Below, in pieces: positions 35,131-45,060 of a stretch of 64,000 nucleotides of DNA (position 1 is its first letter; each line of letters opens with the position of its first letter). The translations under genes were made by a program, and so were the position numbers. The stretch lies in NCBI GenBank assembly GCA_937873655.1, contig CALMYQ010000101.1, positions 186,001 through 250,000 of the forward strand, given 5' to 3'. This stretch comes from an uncultured Lewinella sp. (GTDB lineage Bacteria; Bacteroidota; Bacteroidia; Chitinophagales; Saprospiraceae). A model generated the notes under the pieces. It did no database searches and was not told the origin of the DNA. It saw nothing but the letters and a program-made list of their open reading frames with translations.

Positions 35131-38019
35131 ATGACCAGATTCGCCTTTGCCCTTACCCTGGCCATGTCCGCTTTGTCTCTCCTTGCAAAGCAACCGGCTC
35201 AGCTTCCCTTTACGCCCGCAGCCGAACGGGTGAACAGCTTTGAACAACGAAAAGCACTCGAAGCGGCTTCCATTGTCAATGGGGTCGAATTCAGGTCCGT
35301 CGGCCCAAGCGTCCAAAGCGGCCGCGTAGTCGACCTGGAAGCATGGGAAAAGGATCCCACTCACTTTTATGTCGCCTATGCGTCAGGCGGCCTTTGGAAA
35401 ACCGAGGATAACGGCATTTCCTTTTCCCCGATCTTCGATAAGGAAATGGTGATGTCTATCGGCGATATTGCCGTCAACTGGGATCGCAACATCATTTGGG
35501 TCGGTTCCGGCGAGGTGAACTCAAGCCGCTCTTCTTATGCCGGCGCAGGCGTTTTTAAAAGTACGAACGGCGGAAAAACCTGGCAATACCTGGGCCTTGC
35601 AGAAACCCACCATATCGGTAAAATCATCCTGCACCCTACAGATCCCAATACCGTTTGGGTTGCAGCCCTCGGTCACCTCTATTCCGCCAACCCGGAACGC
35701 GGCGTTTACAAAACCGCAGACGGCGGAAAAACCTGGAAAAAGGTGCTCTATGTAAATGATAACGCGGGCGCCGTTGACATGGTCATCGATCCGGATAACC
35801 CGAAAATCCTGTACGCCGCCACCTGGGAAAGGACCCGCAGAGCCTGGGATTTCACGGAAGCCGGGTCCGGTTCGGGCATTTATATGAGCAAGGACGGCGG
35901 CGACCACTGGGACCTCATCAGTTCGGCCGCCAAAGGTTTTCCCGACGGCGAAGGAGCTGGGCGGATCGGCCTGGCCTTTTCAAAGGACAGGCAGGGCAAT
36001 AAAAAGCTGTTTGCCTGCATCGACAACAACTTCCGCAGACCGAAGGAAGAAACAGGCGGGGATGAGCTCACCAAGGACGCCCTGCGCGCCATGGCCGCTG
36101 AGGATTTTGACAAAATTCCCAATTACCAGCTGGAAGACTACCTGCGCAGCAACGGTTTCCCAAGGAAATACGATCCCGCCAAGGTGAAACAAATGGTCAA
36201 AAAGGGCGAGATCCAGCCCAAAACCCTTGTGGAATACACGGAAAATGCAAACGCCCTGCTTTTTGATACCCCTGTGATCGGCCTGGAAGTTTACAGCACC
36301 GACCCGAATGCCAAAAAATGGACCAAAACGCACGAGGACTACCTGGACGGGGTTGTTTTTTCCTACGGCTATTATTTCAGCGTCCTGCGGGTTGCTGCCT
36401 ACGATTCCAACAAGCTTTATACCATGGGCGTGCCCATCCTGCGCTCCGACAACGGCGGGAAAACCTGGAAATCGATCAACGGGGACAATGTCCACAGCGA
36501 CCACCACGCATTGTGGGTCGACCCCAACCGGCCGGGGCACCTTATCCTGGGAAATGACGGCGGCGTGAATATCTCCTACGACGACGGCGAGCACTGGATT
36601 GCCTGCAATACCCCTCCGGTCGGCCAGTTTTATGCCATTGCCGTGGATATGGCCAAACCGTACAATGTATACGGCGGCCTTCAGGACAACGGCGTTTGGA
36701 TGGGCCCCAGCAACTACCGGGCAAGCACCAGTTGGCAAACAGACGGGCAATACCCCTACAAAGCCATCCTCGGCGGCGACGGCATGCAGGTGGCTGTCGA
36801 TACCCGTGACAACGAGACCGTCTACACCGGGTCGCAATTCGGCAACTACGTCCGGTTGAATACCCGGACAGGCGACCGGAAATTCATCACCCCAAGGCAT
36901 GATCTTGGAGAAGAACCCTACCGGTGGAACTGGCAAACGCCGATCCTGTTGTCCGGACACAACCAGGACATCTTGTATATGGGGTCAAACAAGCTTCACC
37001 GGTCACTGGACAAGGGCGAAAACTTTGAGATCATTTCTGGCGACCTGACCAAGGGCGGCGTTAAAGGGGATGTCCCGTATGGTACCCTCACAACCATTCA
37101 TGAATCTCCGCTCCGCTTCGGACTGATCTACACAGGGTCGGATGACGGTTTGATCCACCTGACCCGCGACGGCGGCTTTTCCTGGGAAAACATAACCGCC
37201 GGCTTGCCGCAGGATCTTTATGTCAGCCGGGTACAGGCTTCCGGACACAAAGAAGGCCGGGTTTACGCATCCCTGAACGGCTACCGGTGGGATGATTTTT
37301 CGGCCTATCTCTACGCATCCGAGGATTACGGCAAAACCTGGCAAAAAATCGGCGCGGATCTCCCGTTGGAACCCGTCAACGTCGTAAAGGAAGATCCTGA
37401 GAACGAGGATATCCTCTATGTCGGGACGGACCACGGGCTCTATGTTTCGCTCAACCGGGGAAAAAGCTTCATGCTGATGAACAACGGATTGCCTGCCGTT
37501 GCGATTCACGACCTTGTCGTCCATCCCCGCGAAAAGGATCTGATCGCAGGGACCCACGGGCGTTCGCTTTTCATCGGCAGTGTAAAAGAACTGGAACTGC
37601 TCACCCCTGCCCTTCTGGAAGAAAACCTTCATTTGTTTGCCATGGAGAAGGCCCGCACCAGTTCACGTTGGGGGTCAAAATCGTTCTTTGGTGAAAATAA
37701 TCCGGAGACGAGAATCCCGGTTTACTGCAAATCAAAAGGAGCAGTGACCATCCGGATCCAGACGGCCGATGGATTGGACCTCTACAAAGGGGATCGGGAC
37801 GCTGTAGCAGGATTGAATTATTTTTCTTATGAATATTTAATTGATGAGAAAATTTTGTCTGAGTATAATAATTTTTTGAATAAGGATAAAAAACCGGACG
37901 ACAGGCCGATCAAGGTAGAAAAGGCCGACAATGGGAAGGTTTACCTGTTCAAAGGCACGTACAAGCTGCTGGTGGAAAAAGACGGGGAAACGAAGGAAGG
38001 AAAGCTGATCCTGGAATAA
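35131..38019 (+). CDS. Secreted sortilin/VPS10-like BNR-repeat protein
   Basis: A 962-residue exported protein with a signal peptide (FALTLAMSALSLLA). It is a beta-propeller of the sortilin/glycosyl hydrolase BNR type: repeated Asp-box words such as STNGGKTWQYLGL, TADGGKTWKKV, SKDGGDHWDLI, SDNGGKTWKSI, YDDGEHWIAC, TRDGGFSWENI, SEDYGKTWQKIG. The C-terminal 150 residues lack a recognisable T9SS sorting domain. Such proteins are common in Bacteroidota; enzymatic activity is unproven and the propeller may only bind ligands. It converges on the PorP/SprF gene. Confidence 0.88.
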   Translation: MTRFAFALTLAMSALSLLAKQPAQLPFTPAAERVNSFEQRKALEAASIVNGVEFRSVGPSVQSGRVVDLEAWEKDPTHFYVAYASGGLWKTEDNGISFSPIFDKEMVMSIGDIAVNWDRNIIWVGSGEVNSSRSSYAGAGVFKSTNGGKTWQYLGLAETHHIGKIILHPTDPNTVWVAALGHLYSANPERGVYKTADGGKTWKKVLYVNDNAGAVDMVIDPDNPKILYAATWERTRRAWDFTEAGSGSGIYMSKDGGDHWDLISSAAKGFPDGEGAGRIGLAFSKDRQGNKKLFACIDNNFRRPKEETGGDELTKDALRAMAAEDFDKIPNYQLEDYLRSNGFPRKYDPAKVKQMVKKGEIQPKTLVEYTENANALLFDTPVIGLEVYSTDPNAKKWTKTHEDYLDGVVFSYGYYFSVLRVAAYDSNKLYTMGVPILRSDNGGKTWKSINGDNVHSDHHALWVDPNRPGHLILGNDGGVNISYDDGEHWIACNTPPVGQFYAIAVDMAKPYNVYGGLQDNGVWMGPSNYRASTSWQTDGQYPYKAILGGDGMQVAVDTRDNETVYTGSQFGNYVRLNTRTGDRKFITPRHDLGEEPYRWNWQTPILLSGHNQDILYMGSNKLHRSLDKGENFEIISGDLTKGGVKGDVPYGTLTTIHESPLRFGLIYTGSDDGLIHLTRDGGFSWENITAGLPQDLYVSRVQASGHKEGRVYASLNGYRWDDFSAYLYASEDYGKTWQKIGADLPLEPVNVVKEDPENEDILYVGTDHGLYVSLNRGKSFMLMNNGLPAVAIHDLVVHPREKDLIAGTHGRSLFIGSVKELELLTPALLEENLHLFAMEKARTSSRWGSKSFFGENNPETRIPVYCKSKGAVTIRIQTADGLDLYKGDRDAVAGLNYFSYEYLIDEKILSEYNNFLNKDKKPDDRPIKVEKADNGKVYLFKGTYKLLVEKDGETKEGKLILE

Positions 38020-38025
38020 ACAGTG

Positions 38026-38088
38026 GGCAGTTCGCCGGTCTATAGTCTTCAGTCAGTATTACTGCCGACTCCCGACCGGCGAACTGCC
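38026..38088. terminator. Convergent terminator hairpin with large loop
   Basis: ggcagttcgccggtc (38026-38040) pairs perfectly over 15 bp with gaccggcgaactgcc (38074-38088). The 33-nt loop contains a small CAGT/ACTG stem (38054-38064). It begins 6 nt after the sortilin-like gene and ends 35 nt from the PorP/SprF stop, so it serves both strands. Confidence 0.65.
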
Positions 38089-38123
38089 AATTTCCTGATT
38101 GGTTAGTTACCGGAGCGCTGCGG

Positions 38124-39194
38124 TTACAATCGTGGGCAGGCCACTGCAAAACGCTTCGTCTTCGGCGGGCTGGTATAGATCAGGGAAATCTCAAATGCTC
38201 CTCTTGAATTATTGGCTGTTGACAGGAGCGAGGTAGTCACGTCGTAGCTCAATCCGAAGTTGAGCGGGCCGGTTTCCAGGATAGCCGCAAAGATCAGGGC
38301 ATCCATTTCAAGGCCTTTATCCAGTTTATTGGCGACGTGGCCCCAAACCCCCGCCCGGATAGCCAGTTCCCGCCAATCCTTGTTGGTATACCGGAAATTA
38401 CCGCCTATTGTCGTGCTCAATGAGGGGCCCTGGCTCATGAAAGCCACCGCCGGCAGAAAGCTCAACTGGTCGGTAAACGGCAATTCGCCGCCGGCATGGA
38501 GGGTATAGCGGGAATAGAGCTTTTCATCCGCCTGATCCAGGAAAGAGATATTCGGCGTATTCAGGTGGTGGATAGCGCCCCCGAAGTAAATGCTCATGTT
38601 CTTTTCAAAGCTGGCGTACCAGAGGATGCCCGCGTTGAAGTCGACATAAAGTCCGGTATTGTTCTGGGAGAAGCCCTCTCCGTTGTCTGCACTGTAATTG
38701 ACGATGGCCTGTGCCTGGTCAAACTGCTGGGTAAACCAGAGTTTCCCCCAGTCATACCCCCTCTGACCGATCCCCAATTGCGCTCCCGCTACCAGATACT
38801 GATCGGCAGACCGGTAACCGCTTCCGCCCATCTGTTTCATGTAGGAAGCGCCCAGCGAGGCCCTGACCTGCTTGAATTCGGAGGCGCCGACCTGGTCACG
38901 GAGAAAATTCAGCGCAAACCCCGCATAATCGCGGCTTCTGCTCACCCGCTGGCGCAACTCGGCGCTTGCAGCCATGGTTTTGAAGGATTCCCTGCCCAGA
39001 ATGCTGGAATAGAGGGACCGGTAGTTGGCCGTCAGGCGGTATTGGCCGTCAAATACCCCGATCAAGGCCGGGTTGAGTTGGGTAGGACTGGTATAAAACT
39101 GCGCGAACCGGGTGTCCTGCGCCGACACGGAGCCGGCCGACAATAGGCCAAAGAAAAGAACAGCCGTAAAAGTGAGTGCGTAAAAAGGACGCAT
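38124..39194 (-). CDS. PorP/SprF family T9SS outer membrane protein
   Basis: A 356-residue beta-barrel protein of the PorP/SprF family, which helps deliver specific cargo through the type IX secretion system. Signal peptide (ALTFAVLFFGLLSAGSVSA), then the family opening QDTRFAQFYTSPTQLNPALIGVFDG and GYDWGKLWF, and alternating amphipathic strands. It lies 67 nt downstream of the SprB-repeat adhesin on the same strand, the standard pairing in which each SprF-type protein serves its neighbouring type B cargo. Confidence 0.93.
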   Translation of the reverse strand: MRPFYALTFTAVLFFGLLSAGSVSAQDTRFAQFYTSPTQLNPALIGVFDGQYRLTANYRSLYSSILGRESFKTMAASAELRQRVSRSRDYAGFALNFLRDQVGASEFKQVRASLGASYMKQMGGSGYRSADQYLVAGAQLGIGQRGYDWGKLWFTQQFDQAQAIVNYSADNGEGFSQNNTGLYVDFNAGILWYASFEKNMSIYFGGAIHHLNTPNISFLDQADEKLYSRYTLHAGGELPFTDQLSFLPAVAFMSQGPSLSTTIGGNFRYTNKDWRELAIRAGVWGHVANKLDKGLEMDALIFAAILETGPLNFGLSYDVTTSLLSTANNSRGAFEISLIYTSPPKTKRFAVACPRL

Positions 39195-39261
39195 AAGATT
39201 AATTTTAATGATGGTTCAATTGGGTTAACCCCTTTTTCTGATCAGGCGGAACAACGTTCTG

Positions 39262-42200
39262 TTACCTGATGAGCGTAGTTTGACCGCGGAAGGTGGCTTC
39301 TGCTTTGTCATAAGGATATTCCACTTCCAGGTACCAGACGTACACCCCGCCGTTCATGGGTTTTCCCCGGAAAGTGCCGTCCCAACCTCTGGCTGTATCA
39401 TTGACGTAGAAGTCTTTATCCTCATACAACAACTCACCCCACCGGTCAAATATCCTGAAGGTTTTGACCAGGGTGCCTTCCATGCCGTGAACAACCAGCA
39501 GGTCGTTGGTCAGGTCGTTGTTCGGCGTGAATCCTGTGGGGACCATGGCCACCCTCGGTTTTTCAACGTTTACCCGGATCAGGTCGGTTGATTCGCACCC
39601 TTTGGAGTCGATCCCCAGCAATTCGTAAATAATGCTGTACATCGGTGAAGCCCAGGGGTTGGTGCATTCCGTACAGCTCAATGTGCCGGCATATGGCTCG
39701 GTCCAGATGTACTCGACAAAACCCGGAGCCGGGTTGACGGAAGCGGCCTCCAATTGGAGGGAATCGCCGAGGATCAGGGTACGGTCTTCACCGGCATCGA
39801 CCACAAATTCAAGCGGCGTGCCCACTACCACCTGCCCTGCCGTGGTGCAATCGTTGGCATCTTTCACAAACACGGTATAGTTCCCTGCCGGCAGGCCGAT
39901 AAAGGTCCGTGTTCCTTTGTAATCAATGTTATCCAGGCTGTATTTGAACGGCGGGGTCCCCCCGTTGGTCTGGATGGAGATCAGGCCGTCCTGCCGGCCG
40001 AAGCACGTTACATCCTGTGCCGTCAGATCGGGTTTGATCGGTTCCGGTTGATTGATCCTGATAGCCTGGATCAGTTCGCAGTTATTGGAATCGGTGATGG
40101 TCACTGAATATTCACCCGCACCGATGTCGTTCAATTGGGCCAGCGTCGCGCCGTTGGACCACTGATATTGATAGCCCGGAACGCCGCCTTCCGCATTGAG
40201 CACAATGAAGCCGGTTTGTTCTCCGGAACAGCCGGCGTCCTTGGTTTTTGCGTTGATCTTCAACGCGGCGGGCTGAGCAACAGCCACGGTGTTGCTGATA
40301 AAGCACCCTTTGTTGTCGGTAACCGTCACCGTATAGGTCCCTGCACTCAATCCGGTTGCCGTTGCCGTGGTCTGGCCGCCGGCATTCGGCCCCCATTTGA
40401 TGTTATATTGGGTATTCGGTCCGTCAATATTGACGACAGAGGCCGTACCGTCTGAAGAGCCGAAGCAGGAAACATCGGTGGTGGCGGATTCAAAGCTGAC
40501 GGGTTCGGGGTTGGGTAAAAACCGGCTTCCGATGCCCTCGCAACCCTGGCTGTCCGTAACTGTAACCGTATAGGTAACGCCACCGGCAAGTCCGTTAATG
40601 GTAAGGCCGGATTGGGCATTGCTCCATAAATAGGTATAATTCAGGGTATTGCCCTGGCCTACCCCGCCGGTTACCTGATTCACGCCCATTTCACCGTCGG
40701 AGTAGCCGTTGCAGGTAGGCTCATTGGCAATAATGCCGATGGTTACTGCCGGAAGGTCCTTTAGGGTTACCGTGGTTTCAGCCTCGCAGCCGTTCCCGTC
40801 CGTCGCTACAACCGTGAAGGTCTGGGCGGCGAGATTCACCGCCTGGCCCCCGCTCTGGTTCTGCGGGTCGTTCCATTGGTAGGTAAAGTTGCCCACGCCG
40901 CCGGAAGCCATGGCAGTAGCTTCATTGTCTGCAGCGCCGTTGCATCCGTTAAACGTTTGGGACGCCGTTACCAGGACCGGATTTTGGGGTTGGCTGATCG
41001 TAATATCGGAAGTGGACAAACAGCCGTTCTTATCCGTGACGGTAACCGTGTAACCGCCGGCCGTAAGGTTATTGACCTGTTGGCCCGACAGGCCGCCCGT
41101 CCATTGGAAGGCATAAGGCCCTACCCCACCGGCGGGCGTGGCGCTGGCCGAACCGTCGGCTCCGCTGTTGCAAAGAACATCCGTCCCGGAAGCGGCAACC
41201 GTCAGTTCGCCGGGTTCCGTGACCTCGATCGACTCGATCACCTGGCAGCCGTTTGCATCGGTAACCTGTACCGTGTAGGCGCCCGCGCCCAGGAAGGAAG
41301 CTTCCTGATTGATCTGCTGCAGCGGGTCGCTCCACAGATAGGACAAGGCACCTGTTCCGCCGGTTGCATTCACTTGCGCCGTCCCGGTTTCGTTGCCGAA
41401 ACAATCGACCGGCGTTACGTCAAAGGAAACCACCTTGAGCTCGGCCGGAGCCGTCAGGATGGCGCAGGCCGTTTCCTGGCAGCCGTTGGCATCCGTTGCG
41501 GTCACGCAATAATTGCCGGCGCCCAGGTTGGGGGATTGGGGGGTGGCGGTTAACCCGCCGCTCCAGCTATAGGAGAAAGCGCCCGTTCCGCCGTTAAACG
41601 CACCGGTGACCGATCCGTTGGTGCTGCCGAAACAGCTGGGATCCTGGGCCGCAAGTTCTATGGTTATCTTTTCAGGATTGGCCAGGGTTTCAGATGCCGT
41701 TCCGGTACATCCGTTGGAATCCGTCACGAGGAGGGAATAGGTCCCCGGCGACAAACTATTGATCTGGGGGTTAATGTCTGGCGTCCCCGCATTCCAGGAA
41801 TAGGTATAAACGCCGTCGCCGCCGGTGGCAGACGCAGCGAGGGCGCCGTCCTGGCCGTTGTTGCAATTGACCTCATCCACAACCTGAATAGAGGGGACTA
41901 CGGCCGTGGGTTCCGGCACATTGAAATACAAGGTATCCGTACAGCCGTCGATATCTGCGGCCACGACAAAGTGATCGCCTCCGGTCAGGCTTGAAAAATC
42001 AGGCGTCGGCTGGCCGTCATCGGTTCCATCCAGGAAGTAGGTCAGGGAGCCCATATTGTTGATGGCAGCAAACGAAGCCGTACCGTCTGAATCCCCGTTA
42101 CAGGTAACCCCCTGAACATTGTTTTCGCTCAAGGTCAGGAAGCACCGGTCGTAGACGCAGGCCGAATTACCCGAGTTAATGATGCAGTTGAGCGGCTGCG

Positions 42201-44721
42201 TGCCGCCGTACACCCGGACCTGAAGGCTGACGTTGTCGTTATTTTCGAGGTCTTCCACTGCATAGCTCAATCCTGAAACGGGTCCGGTCCAATCCCCCTG
42301 AACGCCGTTGATGGTGGCGCGCACTTCGTAGAGGTCAAAGGTTTCGACCTGTGACCACCAGAAGGTCAGTTGACCGTCACCTGTAATATCGCAGGTAACA
42401 TCCGGAGCCGCCAGGTCGCCCACCACGCCCACAATGACCGTATCCCTGGCCACGCAACCGTAGCTGTCGGAGGCATTGACATAGTAGGTGGTCGTGGAGC
42501 CGGGAGCCGCCGTCGGATCCGGGCAGTTGGTACAGGAAAGTCCGGTCGGCGGCGTCCAGGTATAGGTCACCGAGTTGGTCGATCTGAAGGTGATCGACCA
42601 GGATTTCAGCAGGCCCATTTCGTTGACGCCGAATTGATCGGACACCCGCAAGGTCCAATCGCCTGCGATGGTGGCGTTATTGAATACGTTCCAGTTTCCT
42701 TCGGGTCTGAAGTCTCCCGTAAAAGGCGGCGTACCCGCCGTGATCGGGGTAATAGCGGCCGGTGTAAAACAGGTATTGATAAAGTTATCGCCGGAGCCGC
42801 CATTGCCTGTACAAAGCTCCAGGGTTTGTCCGCCCGGCGAAATCAGGAACATCCGGATATCCGAATCGTAGTCCGTGTCCAGGTTGACGCAAACCGAAAC
42901 GATCTGGGTTGTCGGGCTGGCGAGCGTCAGAGGTCTTATGCTGTTTACGTTTATTTTTGCCAGAAAAGGTGAGGTATTCGGATAATTCGAAAAACCGATG
43001 GGCTCGTTCGGGAAAGATTCGAAGGTAATGTTCGTCTGCGGTTGGATCGGAGCCAGCACGTCGAATGCGACATCCTCATTCTGGCAGATCACCGCATCCT
43101 GCGGCGGGGTGATCAAGGCGGCGCAGGAACGGCAGTCGGGATGGGTGGGCGGCAATACCGGCACCACCATGGACGTATCCCATACGCAACCGAATCCGTC
43201 GGTAGCGGTCACCATGAAATTGGCCTCACCGGCATTGGTGGGCACCGTGATCATAGAATCCTGGGTATAATAAATGGAAAAAGGACTTTCGACAAGGCTG
43301 TAATCCACGATACCGGGGTCAAAGACTTCCAGCGCCGGGTACAGGCTCTTGACAAAGTTAATGCTCCACTCGAATATCCAGCCGTTATCCTCGCCCCAAA
43401 GGTCCCGCACTTCCAGCGTCCATTCCCCGTTCAGTGGACAGCCCTGGAGGCCGGAGAAGGATTGGAAGGGAGCGTAATCGCCTGAAGGCAGGGTTTGCGG
43501 ATCGTAAAGCTGGGTGTATTGGGTCCAGGTATACGGTGCGTCCGCCGTCCAGCAATAATCATATCCTACGCCGGGGGCAGGCACCGTGGGGTTTTGGGTA
43601 TCGTCGAGGGTATAGGGTATGCCCAGGTAGACCTCATTGCCGATGAATTCCTGATCCTGCAGCTTGATGGAATCCCCGTTTGGACAGAAAATGAAGATAT
43701 CCAGGTCGTGCATCCAGGAGTGCTCCATGTTCACGCAAATGGATTCCAGGTCGCTTGCGCTGGTGAGGGTCTGGCCCGGAGCAAAGTCAGTGATGAACAC
43801 CGTGGCCTGGTAGGTGGCGCCGGTGCCGTCCGGGAGGGCCAGGGAATCCGAAACGATGGCGCCTGCCAGGAATGAGCCCGGTTGGGAAATAACGGTTCCC
43901 GAATTCAGGGCAATGGTATCTCCTGCGCAAATATGGTCGGGCAGTTCATCTGTATTGAAGGTCGGCGGGCCGGCAACCCTGATCCGGAGCCCCAGGAAGT
44001 TGGTGTTCTCGCAGCCTTTGACGTCCTTGATCTTGAGCTGAGCCCGGTAACCGCCCGGTTCTTCGTAGACGTGGCTGGCGTTGGGGCCGACCGCAGTGGA
44101 GCCGTCGCCGAATTCCCAGAGGAAGGAAGAGGTCGCGTCCGAATGCTGGTAAACGATCCCGTTTTGAGGATAGATCCCCCTTCCGTTGAAGCTGACGCGC
44201 TGGCCCGGGCAAATATCGATATAGCCGGTATCAGCCGGCACCATAGCCGGATCGGTGGCCAGTATGTCAGACAGGATAGTCTGGCAGGCGGTTACGCATT
44301 CGATCTGTGCGCTCCAGCCGGCAGCCTGATCGCTGCCGTTGGAAACGAAGTGGACCGTAATGCATCCCGAGGTATTCTCTGCTGTGGCTTGAATGATAAA
44401 TGGAGCGTTCGGCGGAAAATCCCAGTTGGTGGAAAGGTAGGTGGTAGCGTTCTGGGTTAACCCGTCGTAGAAGAAAATGGTATCTCCTTCTACCATATCA
44501 ACCCCGGAAAAGGTCAGTTTTACGTGGGTATTGGTCCCGTCTGAACAAATGGTGGTGACAAAATCTTCATTGGCGCCGTAGTTGCCGTTGCCGCCGCTGT
44601 CCAAAAAGAATCCGGAACAATCGTTAATGGGTGTTCCGTTCATCAGATAATTTTGACCAAAACCTGTTACACTGATCAATAGAAGCAATGGAATGACGAA
44701 TAAAAATGTCCGCATGAACAT
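39262..44721 (-). CDS. Giant SprB-repeat adhesin with type B T9SS sorting domain
   Basis: An 1819-residue surface protein. Order of domains: signal peptide; CUB-like domain (about 25-140); PKD domain (about 160-247, SSFLWEFGDGSTAVG); first proprotein-convertase P domain (about 297-454, ESICVNMEHSWMHDLDIFI; GEWTLEVRDLWGED); second P domain (about 560-710, DWTLRVSDQFG); an Fn3-like domain (about 774-855); ten SprB-type repeats of about 75 residues (about 860-1630; each with C.G..DG......GG...Y.W and [AG]G.YTV.VTD..GC); and the gliding-motility-associated type B sorting domain (about 1725-1819, PTGFTPNNDLTNDLLVVHG; FRIFDRWGELLYE). By family it is a gliding/adhesion adhesin exported by T9SS. The next ATG is only two codons downstream, so the start is uncertain by that amount. 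Confidence 0.92.
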   Translation of the reverse strand: MFMRTFLFVIPLLLLISVTGFGQNYLMNGTPINDCSGFFLDSGGNGNYGANEDFVTTICSDGTNTHVKLTFSGVDMVEGDTIFFYDGLTQNATTYLSTNWDFPPNAPFIIQATAENTSGCITVHFVSNGSDQAAGWSAQIECVTACQTILSDILATDPAMVPADTGYIDICPGQRVSFNGRGIYPQNGIVYQHSDATSSFLWEFGDGSTAVGPNASHVYEEPGGYRAQLKIKDVKGCENTNFLGLRIRVAGPPTFNTDELPDHICAGDTIALNSGTVISQPGSFLAGAIVSDSLALPDGTGATYQATVFITDFAPGQTLTSASDLESICVNMEHSWMHDLDIFIFCPNGDSIKLQDQEFIGNEVYLGIPYTLDDTQNPTVPAPGVGYDYCWTADAPYTWTQYTQLYDPQTLPSGDYAPFQSFSGLQGCPLNGEWTLEVRDLWGEDNGWIFEWSINFVKSLYPALEVFDPGIVDYSLVESPFSIYYTQDSMITVPTNAGEANFMVTATDGFGCVWDTSMVVPVLPPTHPDCRSCAALITPPQDAVICQNEDVAFDVLAPIQPQTNITFESFPNEPIGFSNYPNTSPFLAKINVNSIRPLTLASPTTQIVSVCVNLDTDYDSDIRMFLISPGGQTLELCTGNGGSGDNFINTCFTPAAITPITAGTPPFTGDFRPEGNWNVFNNATIAGDWTLRVSDQFGVNEMGLLKSWSITFRSTNSVTYTWTPPTGLSCTNCPDPTAAPGSTTTYYVNASDSYGCVARDTVIVGVVGDLAAPDVTCDITGDGQLTFWWSQVETFDLYEVRATINGVQGDWTGPVSGLSYAVEDLENNDNVSLQVRVYGGTQPLNCIINSGNSACVYDRCFLTLSENNVQGVTCNGDSDGTASFAAINNMGSLTYFLDGTDDGQPTPDFSSLTGGDHFVVAADIDGCTDTLYFNVPEPTAVVPSIQVVDEVNCNNGQDGALAASATGGDGVYTYSWNAGTPDINPQINSLSPGTYSLLVTDSNGCTGTASETLANPEKITIELAAQDPSCFGSTNGSVTGAFNGGTGAFSYSWSGGLTATPQSPNLGAGNYCVTATDANGCQETACAILTAPAELKVVSFDVTPVDCFGNETGTAQVNATGGTGALSYLWSDPLQQINQEASFLGAGAYTVQVTDANGCQVIESIEVTEPGELTVAASGTDVLCNSGADGSASATPAGGVGPYAFQWTGGLSGQQVNNLTAGGYTVTVTDKNGCLSTSDITISQPQNPVLVTASQTFNGCNGAADNEATAMASGGVGNFTYQWNDPQNQSGGQAVNLAAQTFTVVATDGNGCEAETTVTLKDLPAVTIGIIANEPTCNGYSDGEMGVNQVTGGVGQGNTLNYTYLWSNAQSGLTINGLAGGVTYTVTVTDSQGCEGIGSRFLPNPEPVSFESATTDVSCFGSSDGTASVVNIDGPNTQYNIKWGPNAGGQTTATATGLSAGTYTVTVTDNKGCFISNTVAVAQPAALKINAKTKDAGCSGEQTGFIVLNAEGGVPGYQYQWSNGATLAQLNDIGAGEYSVTITDSNNCELIQAIRINQPEPIKPDLTAQDVTCFGRQDGLISIQTNGGTPPFKYSLDNIDYKGTRTFIGLPAGNYTVFVKDANDCTTAGQVVVGTPLEFVVDAGEDRTLILGDSLQLEAASVNPAPGFVEYIWTEPYAGTLSCTECTNPWASPMYSIIYELLGIDSKGCESTDLIRVNVEKPRVAMVPTGFTPNNDLTNDLLVVHGMEGTLVKTFRIFDRWGELLYEDKDFYVNDTARGWDGTFRGKPMNGGVYVWYLEVEYPYDKAEATFRGQTTLIR

Positions 44722-45060
44722 GGCGTTTTGATTGTTTGATCAAATAAGTTCCACTATGTAATGGAAGACAGTGCCTAATTAAATGGATAAGGGATTTCTT
44801 CGCCTAGGCGGTCGTCATGAGATTTGAAAAAAAAACGGCTCGCTTCCGAGGGCAATCAGAAGGGCTATAGACTTGAAAACAGGTGCGTAGGGCGTACTTT
44901 CAGATTGGACAAAGATAATAAATTGTGAAAATATCATATGCATTATGAAAAATTTTGTGTTAAACCCGGAAAATAATTTTTTTGCCAAAAGGTTTACCTT
45001 TGCCGGACTTCACGGCATAATCATTGAAACACAACCAGGTAAACCCTTCAATTTTAAGCT
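44722..45060. other. Divergent intergenic region
   Basis: 339 nt, AT-rich, between the adhesin and folD starts. It holds the folD -7 box and a possible minus-strand -7 box (TATCTTTG at 44917-44910) about 190 nt from the adhesin start. No ORF or repeat was seen. Confidence 0.6.
44995..45002 (+). promoter_or_regulatory. -7 promoter box for folD
   Basis: TACCTTTG, 58 nt before the folD ATG. It follows the TAnCTTTG form seen before tdh and panB. Confidence 0.5.

Noticed and set aside
39830..42140. Repeated units suspected as a CRISPR or DNA repeat array
   Set aside because: They are protein-coding SprB-type repeats about 225 nt long with diverged DNA, not short direct repeats with spacers.
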